Assembly (NCBI GenBank): GCA_038209365.1
Contig: JBBQXS010000080.1
Location: 1-14,589 of the forward strand
Origin: DASQHW01 sp038209365
GTDB taxonomy: Bacteria; Actinomycetota; Acidimicrobiia; IMCC26256; PALSA-610
Length of the DNA stretch: 14,589 bases
Reading direction: 5' to 3'
How positions within the stretch are numbered: position 1 is the stretch's first letter; each line of letters begins with the position of its first letter. Shown one piece after another: positions 1-9,101 of this stretch. The translations under genes were made by a program, and so were the position numbers. The notes under the pieces were generated by a model. It had not been told where the DNA came from. It ran no database searches and saw only the letters and a list, made by a program, of their open reading frames with translations.

Positions 1-29
1 TAGTTGGTTTGCTTCTTGCTCTTGTGCGG

Positions 30-68
30 GTGGGGGTGGTGTTTTTTGTCCAGCTATTAGACCCCCAC
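30..68. repeat. G/C-tract inverted repeat upstream of acs
   Basis: The arms GTGGGGGT (30-37) and ACCCCCAC (61-68) are exactly complementary. Three more G-C pairs are possible if one A is bulged at position 69. The 23-base loop contains a run of six T (42-47). The stretch 1-143 ahead of acs is otherwise low-complexity, with G-runs, then C-runs, then alternating cct/gct. The hairpin could be the end of an upstream transcript or a structured acs leader. The T-run lies inside the loop rather than after the stem, so it is not a standard intrinsic terminator. No convincing -35/-10 pair was found. Confidence 0.35.
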
Positions 69-143
69 ACCCCCGCCCCCCAGATGCACGCACGTTCCGC
101 TTCTGCCTCCGCCTCCCGCTCCGTATGGCTACTCTCCGCAGGC

Positions 144-2099
<1,956 letters not shown>

Positions 2100-2107
2100 C
2101 GCCGCAC

Positions 2108-2599
2108 GTGCGGTACCTCCCCGAGCATTGGACGTGGCACGGCGAGCCGCTCGACCCGGGCCGGGCCGTTGTGGTCGACCTCGACGGCGTCCTGTCGGAC
2201 GCGGCCGGCCGGCAGCACTACCTGGAGACCCCCCGGCAGGACTGGCGGTCCTTCTTCGACGCGTGTGGCGAAGACCGCGTGATCGAGGAGGTGCGCACCC
2301 TCCTCGACCTGCTCGACCCGGATCTCCAGATCGTGCTCCTGACCGCCCGGCCCCACCGGGTCCATCACCTCACCGAAGCCTGGTTACGCCGGTACGGGAT
2401 CCGCTGGGACCTGCTGATCATGCGGCCGTGGGGCGACTACGAGCTCGCCCGGGACTTCAAGCAGTCCACGGTCTGGGAGCTCCGCTCGGCGGGGTTCGAG
2501 CTGGTGCTCGCCTTCGAGGACGACCGGCGGAACGTGGCGATGTTCCGGGGCGAGGGCATCCCCTGCCTCTACGTGCATTCCGGTTACTACGACGACTGA
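2108..2599 (+). CDS. HAD-superfamily phosphatase, polynucleotide-kinase-3'-phosphatase-like
   Basis: 163-aa soluble protein with HAD motifs in order: motif I VVVDLDGVLSD (nucleophile and acid/base Asp), motif II LLTARP, and motif IV FEDDRRN (Mg-binding acidic pair). The middle section (FFDACGEDRVIEEVRTLL, then TEAWLRRYGIRWDLLIMRP, then a Lys in ARDFKQ) follows the pattern of the phosphatase half of T4-type polynucleotide kinase/phosphatase. A nucleic-acid 3'-end or small phosphoester substrate is therefore plausible but not shown. No kinase P-loop is attached, so this is a stand-alone phosphatase domain. The frame stays open far upstream inside acs, but that part is a shadow. GTG 2108 is the first start after the acs stop, and GGAGGA at 2090-2095 is 12 bases away, slightly long for a ribosome site. 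The tight spacing suggests co-transcription with acs. The metabolic link to acetate is unknown. Confidence 0.8.
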   Translation: MRYLPEHWTWHGEPLDPGRAVVVDLDGVLSDAAGRQHYLETPRQDWRSFFDACGEDRVIEEVRTLLDLLDPDLQIVLLTARPHRVHHLTEAWLRRYGIRWDLLIMRPWGDYELARDFKQSTVWELRSAGFELVLAFEDDRRNVAMFRGEGIPCLYVHSGYYDD

Positions 2600-2689
2600 T
2601 CCAGCGGCCCGACGAATTCCCGCGGACCCCCTCAGCCCTGCCTCCCCGGGTGCCGACAAGACCTTGACGTCCTGGGAGGAAGGGTCGGC

Positions 2690-2758
2690 ATGCGAAAGCT
2701 CGTCGCGCGATCGTCCACATGCGGACGCGCGCGTCTCGAGAAGGGATCGTCGCGGTGA
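2690..2758 (+). CDS. Candidate 22-aa leader peptide upstream of pilB
   Basis: Small ORF with an ATG start, a TGA stop and 22 residues. It begins MRKLVARSS and is basic, with about seven Arg/Lys. Directly upstream is the purine-rich TGGGAGGAAGGG, one of the best Shine-Dalgarno matches in the window, at suitable spacing from ATG 2690. Its stop codon (2756-2758) overlaps the preferred pilB start GTG (2755-2757) as GTGA, the usual geometry of translational coupling. No homology is claimed for the peptide. It may simply be a device that delivers ribosomes to pilB. Alternatively it is fortuitous, and pilB starts at ATG 2719 without coupling. Confidence 0.45.
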   Translation: MRKLVARSSTCGRARLEKGSSR

Positions 2759-4974
2759 CCCGCTTCGACGCCGGACAACTCGCCTCGGGGCCCGATGCCG
2801 AGCCGCAAGCCGCCAGCGCCCGACCCGGCGCCGACGAGGGCGACACGCTGCTGCCGGGCGACGAACCGGCGGACGAGCTCGGCCACGAGGATGACGCCCT
2901 CGGCGAGAACGAGGCGTCTCCCGCCCTGCCCGAGCCGTCGCTTCTCCGCTTCGGTCCGGAGACGCCCCCGAGCGACTCGACGACCCCACCTGGCGCTTCC
3001 GCTCCCCCCACCGAGGTTCCCGTGCCCGACATCAGGCCTTCTTCCGAGATCTCTTCCGAGGTTTCTTCCGAGGTGATGTCACCGTCGCCGGCGGGCACGG
3101 TGAAGATCAAGAAGTCCTCGGCGCGCACGCACTCGGAGAAGAAGCCGGATCGACACCGGATGTTCGGCCGCAGGGCCGGAGCGGCGCCCAAGGGCGCCGC
3201 GCCCGCGGGCGCTGAGGTCGATGCGCTCCCCACCGACGAGCCGTTCTCGGCGGCGGACGCCGAGAACGACGACGGGCCCCGTCACGTCGGCCTTCCGCTC
3301 GGCGAGCTCCTGCTGCATCGCGGCCTCGTCTCCGAGGAGCAACTCCGGGAAGCGCTCACGGCCCAGAGGGCTTCCGGGAAGCGCCTGGGCAACATCCTCG
3401 TCGAGCTGGGCCTCCTCAGCGAGCGGGCCCTCGTCGCAGTACTGGCCGAGCAGCTGCAGGTCGACATCATCGAGCTCGGCAACATGGAGCTGGATCGCGA
3501 GATCGTCACGCTGCTGTCCGAGCAGGACGCGCGCCGACTGCGAGCAGTGCCGATCGCGCGCGAAGGCGTGCGCATCGACGTCGCGGTCGCCGATCCGCTC
3601 GCCGCGTCCCTCCAGGACGAGCTCATCGCAAAGCTCGCCGCGCCGGTCCGGTTGGTGTTCGCCACCGGCACGGACATCGAAGCGGTCATCAACAAGATGT
3701 ACGCGTCGGCGACCGACCTCGGCGACGCACTGCGCATGTTCGAAGCGCGACTGGTCGCACGTCAGACCTCCAGGGAGACCGAACCGGCGATCGGCACGGT
3801 CGTCGACGAGAACGCGCCGGTCGTCAAGGTCGTCAACCTCATCCTGGACACCGCCGTGCGTGCGCGTGCGTCCGACGTGCACATCGAGCAGATGCCCGAC
3901 TTCGTACGGGTGCGGATGCGCACCGACGGGGCGTTGCACGAGGCGATGACGCTTCCGGGGCCGATGGGACCGTCGTTGGTGTCCCGCATCAAGGTCATGT
4001 CGGACATGAACATCGTCGAGCGACGCAAGCCGCAGGACGGTCAGCTCGCGTTCACCGTCGCGGGACGTGATCTCGACGTGCGCGTGTCGACGGCGCCCAC
4101 CGTCTTCGGCGAGAAGTGCGTGCTGCGCGTGCTCGACAAGACCAAGGCTGTGATCGAGCTGCCCGGGCTCGGCATGGCACCCGACACGTACGCGCGGTAC
4201 TCCGATCTCATCCGCTCGCCGTACGGCATGGTCATCTGTGCCGGACCCACCGGCTCCGGGAAGACGACGACGCTGTACGCGACACTCACGGCGATCAGCA
4301 ACGACGACATCAACGTCGTGACGATCGAGGACCCTGTCGAGTACGTGTTCCCGGCGATCAACCAGATCCAGATCAACGAAGCAGCCGGGCTGACGTTCGC
4401 GAACGGCCTGCGCGCAATCCTCCGCCAGGACCCGGACTCGATCCTCGTCGGGGAGATCCGGGACGTGGAGACCGCGCGGATCGCCGTGCAAGCGGCGCTC
4501 ACCGGTCACTTCGTCATGTCGTCGTTGCACGCGACCGACGCGACCAGCGCGCTACACCGCTTCATGGACATGGGCATCGAGCCCTTCCTCGTCGCGTCGT
4601 CGCTGCTGGGCGTCGTCGGCCAACGGCTGGTGCGCAAGGTCTGCCCGAACTGTGTGCAGCCGTATGACCCGACGCCCGACGAACGCGCCTTCTACGAGCG
4701 CGGCGGGGGCGACGTGGCGAAGGCGAGCTTCGTCGCGGGCGCCGGCTGCAACTTCTGCGGCAACACCGGTTACTACGACCGCAGCGGTATCTACGAGGTG
4801 TTGGCGGTCACCGACGAGCTGAAGGAGCTCATCGTCGAGAACGCGCCGCAGGCCGCGTTCCGCAACCTGGCGATTTCCCAGGGCATGCGCACGCTGCGCG
4901 ATCAGGCCATCCAGCTGGTGACCCAGGACAAGACCACGATCGCCGAGGTGCTCCGCACCGTGTACGTCCTCTAA
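2755..4974 (+). CDS. pilB: Type IV pilus assembly ATPase PilB (GspE family) with MshEN domain
   Basis: Cytoplasmic hexameric ATPase that powers pilus extension at the inner-membrane platform. GTG 2755 is preferred, with GAGAAGGGA at 2738-2746 upstream; the in-frame ATG 2719 has no ribosome site and would add 12 residues. The protein is 739 aa, longer than typical PilB (about 560-580). Residues 1 to about 170 are acidic, Pro/Ser-rich and probably disordered, with an SSE[I/V] triplet repeat. An MshEN module follows: two 24-residue motifs, 181-204 (PLGELLLHRG...) and 210-233 (RLGNILVELG...), separated by exactly 5 residues (RASGK), the layout of the c-di-GMP-binding MshEN fold. The catalytic core has Walker A GPTGSGKT (497-504), Asp box VTIEDPVEY, Walker B DPDSILVGEIRD (Glu567) and His box. 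A zinc site of four cysteines (630, 633, 665, 668) is characteristic of PilB/GspE. pilC starts 17 bases downstream. Confidence 0.95.
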   Translation: MTRFDAGQLASGPDAEPQAASARPGADEGDTLLPGDEPADELGHEDDALGENEASPALPEPSLLRFGPETPPSDSTTPPGASAPPTEVPVPDIRPSSEISSEVSSEVMSPSPAGTVKIKKSSARTHSEKKPDRHRMFGRRAGAAPKGAAPAGAEVDALPTDEPFSAADAENDDGPRHVGLPLGELLLHRGLVSEEQLREALTAQRASGKRLGNILVELGLLSERALVAVLAEQLQVDIIELGNMELDREIVTLLSEQDARRLRAVPIAREGVRIDVAVADPLAASLQDELIAKLAAPVRLVFATGTDIEAVINKMYASATDLGDALRMFEARLVARQTSRETEPAIGTVVDENAPVVKVVNLILDTAVRARASDVHIEQMPDFVRVRMRTDGALHEAMTLPGPMGPSLVSRIKVMSDMNIVERRKPQDGQLAFTVAGRDLDVRVSTAPTVFGEKCVLRVLDKTKAVIELPGLGMAPDTYARYSDLIRSPYGMVICAGPTGSGKTTTLYATLTAISNDDINVVTIEDPVEYVFPAINQIQINEAAGLTFANGLRAILRQDPDSILVGEIRDVETARIAVQAALTGHFVMSSLHATDATSALHRFMDMGIEPFLVASSLLGVVGQRLVRKVCPNCVQPYDPTPDERAFYERGGGDVAKASFVAGAGCNFCGNTGYYDRSGIYEVLAVTDELKELIVENAPQAAFRNLAISQGMRTLRDQAIQLVTQDKTTIAEVLRTVYVL
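3040..3075 (+). repeat. Three tandem 12-bp repeats inside pilB
   Basis: TCTTCCGAG occurs at 3040, 3052 and 3064 with an exact period of 12 bases. It encodes SSEI-SSEV-SSEV in the disordered N-terminal part of PilB. The period is a whole number of codons, so copy number can change without breaking the frame. Such repeats can vary between strains by slippage. The repeat lies between the acidic N-terminus and the MshEN module. Confidence 0.75.
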
Positions 4975-4991
4975 CGGGAGAGGCAAAGGGA

Positions 4992-6209
4992 ATGCCCACT
5001 TACAAGTACGTGGCCGTCGGTCCGGACGGACACGCGATCAAAGAGACGGCCGAGGCTCCCAGCGAGGACGTGCTGCGCAACCAGCTCCTGCTTCGCAACC
5101 TCGAGGTGCACCAGCTCAAACAGCGCAAGACCTTCAACGAGCTCGAGCTCACGCCACAGCGCGTGCCCAAGCAAGAGCTCATGCACTTCTCCCGGCAGAT
5201 GGCCGCGTTCGTTCGTACCGGCATACCCATCACCGACGCGCTCGAGGTGATCGAGGAAGGCTCCGGAAACAAGCGCTTCAAGGAGATGCTCGCCGACATG
5301 CGGGAGCAGATCCAGAATGGCGTGCCGTTCTCCGACGCGCTTGCCGAGCACGCCTCGGTGTTCCCGCCCTACTACGTCGGCATCCTCCGCTCGTCGGAGC
5401 TCACGGGCCAGCTCGACACGGCGTTGGAGCAGCTCTCCGCGTACATCGAGCGCGACGTGGAGGCGAAGGCGACGATCAAGTCCGCGCTCGTGTATCCCCT
5501 CGTGGTCATGGGCATGTCGATCGTCACGGTCGTCATTCTCGCCGTGTACGTGCTCCCGAAATTCACGAAGTTCTTCAACAACCTCGGCGCGAACCTCCCC
5601 CTACCGACGCGCATGCTGTTGGGCTTCTCGGAGTTCACACAGAAGTTCTGGTTCGTCTGGGCCGGCGGGTTCATCGGGTTCGTCGCGTTGATGTTGTGGA
5701 TGCACAAGTCCGATCGGGGGCGCCTCCTCCGCGACAGGCTGTTCCTCCGGGTCCCGCTGATCAAGGACATCGTGTTGTACGCCGTCGTAGAGCGCGTGTG
5801 CCGCATCGTTGCCGCGATGGTGATGGCGGGGGTGCCATTGCCCGACACCATTGCTGCCGCAATTCAGGGCACGAACAACAAGGTGTTCGAAGAGGCGTTG
5901 AAAGTCGCGCAGGAGCGCATGCTCGAAGGCGAGGGCCTCGCGCAGCCGATCGCAGACTCCGGCCTCTTCCCCAGGGCGGCGACGCAGATGATGCGCGTGG
6001 GTGAGAACACGGGAACCCTCGACACGCAGCTCGACAATGCCGCGCAGTATTACGGGCGAGAGCTGGAATACAAGCTCAAGAAGCTCACGTCGCTCTTCGA
6101 GCCCGCAGTGATCATCTTCATGGGAATGATCGTCGGCTTTGTCGCCGTCGCGCTGATCTCCGCGATGTACGGCATCTTCAACCAGTCGAAGTCGCTTCAC
6201 CCCAAGTAA
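4992..6209 (+). CDS. pilC: Type IV pilus inner-membrane platform protein PilC (GspF family)
   Basis: 405-aa polytopic membrane protein that couples the PilB and PilT ATPases to pilin addition and removal. Two T2SSF domains are visible, about residues 70-195 and 275-397; each begins with the RQMAAFVRTGIPITDAL-type or VMAGVPLPDTIAAA-type helical motif. Three hydrophobic segments are evident: about 167-190 (LVYPLVVMGMSIVTVVILAV), 219-238 and 368-397 (VIIFMGMIVGFVAVALISAM). The N-terminus (MPTYKYVAVGPDGHAIKETAEA) is typical of the family, and the length matches PilC/GspF (about 400 aa). GGGAGAGG at 4976-4983 sits 8 bases before ATG 4992. The 17-base gap after pilB indicates one transcript. The prepilin gene follows. 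Confidence 0.96.
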   Translation: MPTYKYVAVGPDGHAIKETAEAPSEDVLRNQLLLRNLEVHQLKQRKTFNELELTPQRVPKQELMHFSRQMAAFVRTGIPITDALEVIEEGSGNKRFKEMLADMREQIQNGVPFSDALAEHASVFPPYYVGILRSSELTGQLDTALEQLSAYIERDVEAKATIKSALVYPLVVMGMSIVTVVILAVYVLPKFTKFFNNLGANLPLPTRMLLGFSEFTQKFWFVWAGGFIGFVALMLWMHKSDRGRLLRDRLFLRVPLIKDIVLYAVVERVCRIVAAMVMAGVPLPDTIAAAIQGTNNKVFEEALKVAQERMLEGEGLAQPIADSGLFPRAATQMMRVGENTGTLDTQLDNAAQYYGRELEYKLKKLTSLFEPAVIIFMGMIVGFVAVALISAMYGIFNQSKSLHPK

Positions 6210-6332
6210 CACGCGCCACGCTGCGTGACCGTTTCGTCGAATGGGTCGCGGGACCTATTCAGGATCCGACTCCGGGCGCCGTACAGACGATTGACGGGGC
6301 GCAGACCCCGATCGACCAAGGGGAGTCCTCCA
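6210..6332 (+). promoter_or_regulatory. pilC-prepilin intergenic leader with hairpin and ribosome site
   Basis: This 123-base gap holds a small hairpin, CGGGG (6295-6299) / CCCCG (6306-6310) with a 6-base loop, about 8 bases before the strong ribosome site AAGGGGAG (6319-6326). A weaker pair, CACGC/GCGTG, sits just after the pilC stop. The gap is much longer than the pilB-pilC gap, so separate control or mRNA stabilisation of the prepilin, which is needed in large excess over PilB and PilC, is plausible. I see no convincing -35/-10 pair. The element TATTCA at 6256-6261 is only a weak candidate. Confidence 0.35.
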
Positions 6333-6773
6333 TTGCAGCACAAGCGTCGGTCCGACCAGGACCACAAGAACATCATCGAGCAGGGTTTCACCCTGGTCGA
6401 GCTTCTCATCGTGATCGTGATCCTCGGCATCCTCGCCGGCATCGTCATCTTTGCCGTTGGCAACCTGACGTCCAGTGCAGGCACGAACGCATGCGCGACC
6501 GAAGGGGATACGTTCTCGACCGCGGTACAGGCATACAAGGCACAGAACAGCGGGGCGTTGCCGGCCGCCGCCGCGGGTCCGACCGCGACGAACGCGAGCG
6601 GCTATGCCACCACGCTCAACACCGCAGGCCTGTTGGCGAGCTCAAATGTCGCCTACTTCAGCACCGGTGGTGCCACGCCGTCGTTCGCGACGACCAAGGC
6701 GAACGCGAACCTCAGCTGGCAGTACAACGGAGCGACTGGCGCCGTCACGAAGGGCTCCAGCTGCACCGCATGA
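6333..6773 (+). CDS. pilA: Type IV prepilin (class III leader), probable major pilin
   Basis: Pilus subunit precursor. TTG 6333 is preferred because AAGGGGAG at 6319-6326 lies 6 bases upstream. The frame is open back to GTG 6225, but that start has no ribosome site and would make the leader far too long. The product is 146 aa: an 18-residue charged leader ending IIEQG, then the cleavage/methylation site G^FTLVE with Glu at mature position 5. A hydrophobic stem follows (LLIVIVILGILAGIVIFAV), then a Ser/Thr/Ala-rich globular part. The mature protein is about 128 aa. Two cysteines, one in TNACATEG and one in GSSCTA near the C-terminus, could form the disulfide typical of pilins. The prepilin peptidase (PilD) is not in the window. 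The position right after pilB-pilC and the ordinary E5 make this a likely major pilin; a minor pilin or pseudopilin cannot be excluded. Confidence 0.9.
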   Translation: MQHKRRSDQDHKNIIEQGFTLVELLIVIVILGILAGIVIFAVGNLTSSAGTNACATEGDTFSTAVQAYKAQNSGALPAAAAGPTATNASGYATTLNTAGLLASSNVAYFSTGGATPSFATTKANANLSWQYNGATGAVTKGSSCTA

Positions 6774-6795
6774 CCCTACGCTGACCGAAACGAGG

Positions 6796-6825
6796 AGAGG
6801 GAGAGCACTTCGGTGCTCTCCCTCT
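6796..6825. terminator. Bidirectional terminator hairpin between the prepilin gene and htpX
   Basis: The arms AGAGGGAGAGCAC (6796-6808) and GTGCTCTCCCTCT (6813-6825) pair perfectly over 13 bp. They enclose TTCG, closed by C-G, which is the very stable UUCG tetraloop. TTTCGTT follows on the plus strand; the run of T is short. The hairpin lies between two convergent stop codons (prepilin 6773, htpX 6855), so it can terminate transcription from both sides. Confidence 0.85.
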
Positions 6826-6854
6826 TTCGTTCTCGGCGCAACGCCCGGCGGGCT

Positions 6855-7715
6855 TCAGTGGACGTGCTGGTGCCGGAGGCGGGCCACGCGGTCCTCGGTC
6901 GGCGGGTGGGTCTGGAACAGGTTCTTGAAGCTCACCTGCCGGCCCGTCAAGGGGTTGATGATGTACGCGGTCGCGTGCGCGGGGTCGACGTTCATCGGCA
7001 CCTGCTTCGCATATGCCTCGATCTTCAGCAGCGCCCGAGCGAGGGGTTCACCGTCGCCGACGAGCTCCGCGCCGCTGCGGTCGGCCTCGTACTCCCTCGA
7101 CCGGGAGAGGGCGAGCTGGAGCAGGGTGGCCGCGATCGGGGCCAGGATCATCATGGCGAGCATCCCGAAGATGTTGCCGCCATTGCCTTCGCGGTCGTTG
7201 CCACCGAAGCCGCCGAACATCGCGCCCCACATCAGCATGCGGGCCGAGAACGTGATTCCGAGCGCAACCGTGGCCGCCACCGAGCTGATCAGGATGTCGC
7301 GGTTGCGAACGTGCGAGAGCTCGTGGGCGAGCACACCGCGCAGCTCGTCCTGGTCGACGACCTGCATCAGGCCCTGCGTGACGGCGACGGCCGCGTGCTC
7401 GGGGTTGCGGCCGGTCGCGAACGCATTCGGCTGGGCCGCGGGACTGATGTACATCGCCGGCATCGGCATCCCGGCCCGTTGAGTCAGGTCCGAGACGATG
7501 GCGTAGAGCTGCGGCGCTTCCGCCTCCGAGACGGGCACCGCGCCGGCGGCGCGCACCGCGATCTTGTCGGAGAACCAGTACGAACCGCCCACGAAGACGA
7601 TTCCCAGCACCAGCCCGAGGATGAGTCCGCCCTGGCCGAAGAACGATCCGATGCCCATGAAGAGGGCGCCGAGCACGGCGAGCAGGACGACGGTCTTGAC
7701 GTTGTTCCTGAACAT
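6855..7715 (-). CDS. htpX: HtpX-family M48 membrane zinc metalloprotease
   Basis: 286-aa integral membrane protease of family M48B, implicated in other bacteria in quality control of membrane proteins alongside FtsH. The N-terminus has two hydrophobic segments (about 9-28 and 30-46). The zinc motif HELSH is at 131-135, inside GVLAHELSHVRNRD. Two further hydrophobic stretches lie at about 141-166 and 181-203. The third-ligand motif SRSREYEAD is at 204-212. Length matches HtpX (about 285-295 aa). ATG 7715 is supported by GAGGTGAT a few bases upstream on the minus strand. The gene separates pilB-pilC-pilA from pilT but runs the opposite way. Nothing ties it mechanistically to the pilus, although pilus biogenesis loads the membrane with pilin. 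Confidence 0.94.
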   Translation of the reverse strand: MFRNNVKTVVLLAVLGALFMGIGSFFGQGGLILGLVLGIVFVGGSYWFSDKIAVRAAGAVPVSEAEAPQLYAIVSDLTQRAGMPMPAMYISPAAQPNAFATGRNPEHAAVAVTQGLMQVVDQDELRGVLAHELSHVRNRDILISSVAATVALGITFSARMLMWGAMFGGFGGNDREGNGGNIFGMLAMMILAPIAATLLQLALSRSREYEADRSGAELVGDGEPLARALLKIEAYAKQVPMNVDPAHATAYIINPLTGRQVSFKNLFQTHPPTEDRVARLRHQHVH

Positions 7716-7780
7716 TTCTCAAATCACCTCACTGGGGGTGAACACCGCACCAACAGTCGGCGTTCCCGCACCCACCCTAA

Positions 7781-7811
7781 AAGTTACGACTCGTCACCAG
7801 CGAACACTCAA
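7781..7811 (-). promoter_or_regulatory. Candidate sigma70-type promoter for htpX
   Basis: Read on the minus strand, TTGAGT (7806-7811) and TAACTT (7781-7786) are separated by 19 bases, which would place transcription start about 55-60 bases before the htpX ATG. The spacer is slightly long. The 180-base gap 7716-7895 must also hold the promoter of divergent pilT, for which I find no clear hexamers. Confidence 0.35.
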
Positions 7812-7895
7812 CCAGGCCCCCCTGAGAGCCGACTGCGAAGGGTAGGAGCGCGTCCGCTGGGAGGGCTCGCGGGAAGACGGGACACCCCACGCCTC

Positions 7896-9002
7896 ATGGC
7901 AATCACCCACGTCAGCCTCGGCCCGATCGAGCGCTACCTCCAAATGGTCTGGGAGCGCAACGCGAGCGACCTCCTGCTCACGGCGCACAGCAAGCCGCTC
8001 GTGCGGATCGACGGGCACCTGATTCCCCTCGAGGACGAACCCGAGCTGGACCAGGATCACTGCGAGCACCTCGTGCTGTCGGTGCTCACCGAGCAGCTCA
8101 AGCAGACCCTGCGCCAGGACAAGGAGGTCGACTTCTCGTTCTCGTGGAAGGGCGTCGCGCGTTTCCGGGCCAACTGTTTCTTCCAGATGGGCGCGATCGC
8201 GATGTCACTGCGGATCATCCCTCTGAAGCTGCCGACGCTCGACCAGCTCGGACTGCCGCCCGCAATCGAGTACTTCGCCAACCTGCCACAAGGCCTGGTG
8301 CTGGTGACGGGGCCGACCGGTTCCGGGAAGTCCACGACACTCGCGGCGGTGATCAACTACATCAACGAACATCGACGCTGCCACATCCTCACCGTGGAGG
8401 ACCCGGTCGAGTACCTGCACCCGCACAAGAACTCCGCAGTGAGCCAGCGCGAGGTCGGCTCCGACACCATCTCGTTCGCGCGGGCACTGCGCGCCGCCAT
8501 GCGAGAGGACCCCGACGTGATCCTCGTCGGCGAGATGCGTGACCCCGAGACCGTGCAGTTCGCGCTTTCGATCGCCGAGACCGGCCACCTCGTGTTCGCG
8601 ACCTTGCACACGAACGACGCTCCACAGGCGTTGGACCGGATCTCCGACATGTTCCCGGCCGAACGGCAGAACCAGATACGGGTGCAGCTCGCCGCGTGTC
8701 TTTCGGGCGTGGTATCGCAGCGGCTGATCCCGCGGATCGGGGGCGGCATGGTCGCCGCGTTCGAGATCCTGGTGTCGAACAGCGCGGTTCGCGGTCTGAT
8801 CCGCGACGGCAAGACCCACCAGGTGCGCAACGTGCTCTCGTCGGGCCGTAACGAAGGCATGTGCACGCTGGAGAGCTGGCTCAACACGCTGATACAGGAC
8901 GGTTCGATCACCTACGAGGACGCGGTCGTCCGCACGCTGTACCCCAAGGAGATCCGCCCGGCGGTGCCGGTACCTGCCGGCGTCGGGGGCAACACGCGGT
9001 AG
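7896..9002 (+). CDS. pilT: Twitching motility / pilus retraction ATPase PilT
   Basis: Cytoplasmic hexameric ATPase that drives pilus retraction by removing pilin through PilC. 368 aa, near the family length of about 345-370. The N-terminal domain has NASDLLLTAHSKPLVRIDG, the PilT ASDLHL-type motif with Leu replacing the usual His. Walker A GPTGSGKS is at 139-146, the Asp box reads TVEDPVEYL, Walker B DPDVILVGEMRD includes Glu213, and the His box is GHLVFATLHTND. The C-terminal AVRGLIRDGK (about 297-306) corresponds to the AIRNLIREGK motif needed for retraction. The four-cysteine zinc site of PilB is absent, which separates the two ATPases. The frame is open far upstream, antisense to htpX; ATG 7896 starts where PilT homology begins. 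GGGAAGACGGG upstream is an imperfect, distant ribosome site. Confidence 0.95.
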   Translation: MAITHVSLGPIERYLQMVWERNASDLLLTAHSKPLVRIDGHLIPLEDEPELDQDHCEHLVLSVLTEQLKQTLRQDKEVDFSFSWKGVARFRANCFFQMGAIAMSLRIIPLKLPTLDQLGLPPAIEYFANLPQGLVLVTGPTGSGKSTTLAAVINYINEHRRCHILTVEDPVEYLHPHKNSAVSQREVGSDTISFARALRAAMREDPDVILVGEMRDPETVQFALSIAETGHLVFATLHTNDAPQALDRISDMFPAERQNQIRVQLAACLSGVVSQRLIPRIGGGMVAAFEILVSNSAVRGLIRDGKTHQVRNVLSSGRNEGMCTLESWLNTLIQDGSITYEDAVVRTLYPKEIRPAVPVPAGVGGNTR

Positions 9003-9101
9003 GCATCTGCACGGGCGGCCCGGCCGTTCCCGCGTCCGCCCCGCGCGGGGTGTGAGGAAGCCGCGTTACGTTCTGGATCCTTCGGACCAGGGGGAACCAG
9101 C

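Noticed and set aside
2664..2669. TTGACG upstream of the pilB leader as a -35 element
   Set aside because: No acceptable -10 sequence lies 16-19 bases downstream; the ribosome site and ATG occupy that space.
3040..3075. The 12-bp repeats as a CRISPR-like array or operator
   Set aside because: They are contiguous, in frame, have no spacers and lie inside a coding region; they are a coding tandem repeat.
3079..4530. 483-codon open frame on the minus strand under pilB
   Set aside because: Antisense shadow in a GC-rich gene; its His/Arg/Asp-rich translation has no recognisable motif.
6813..7895. Possible 361-residue N-terminal extension of PilT in the same frame
   Set aside because: It is antisense to htpX and has no family similarity. 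PilT homology begins at ATG 7896 and gives the normal length.
9039..9050. CCCCGCGCGGGG palindrome as a terminator of pilT
   Set aside because: It has no real loop and no T-run after it, and such short GC palindromes are expected at this base composition.
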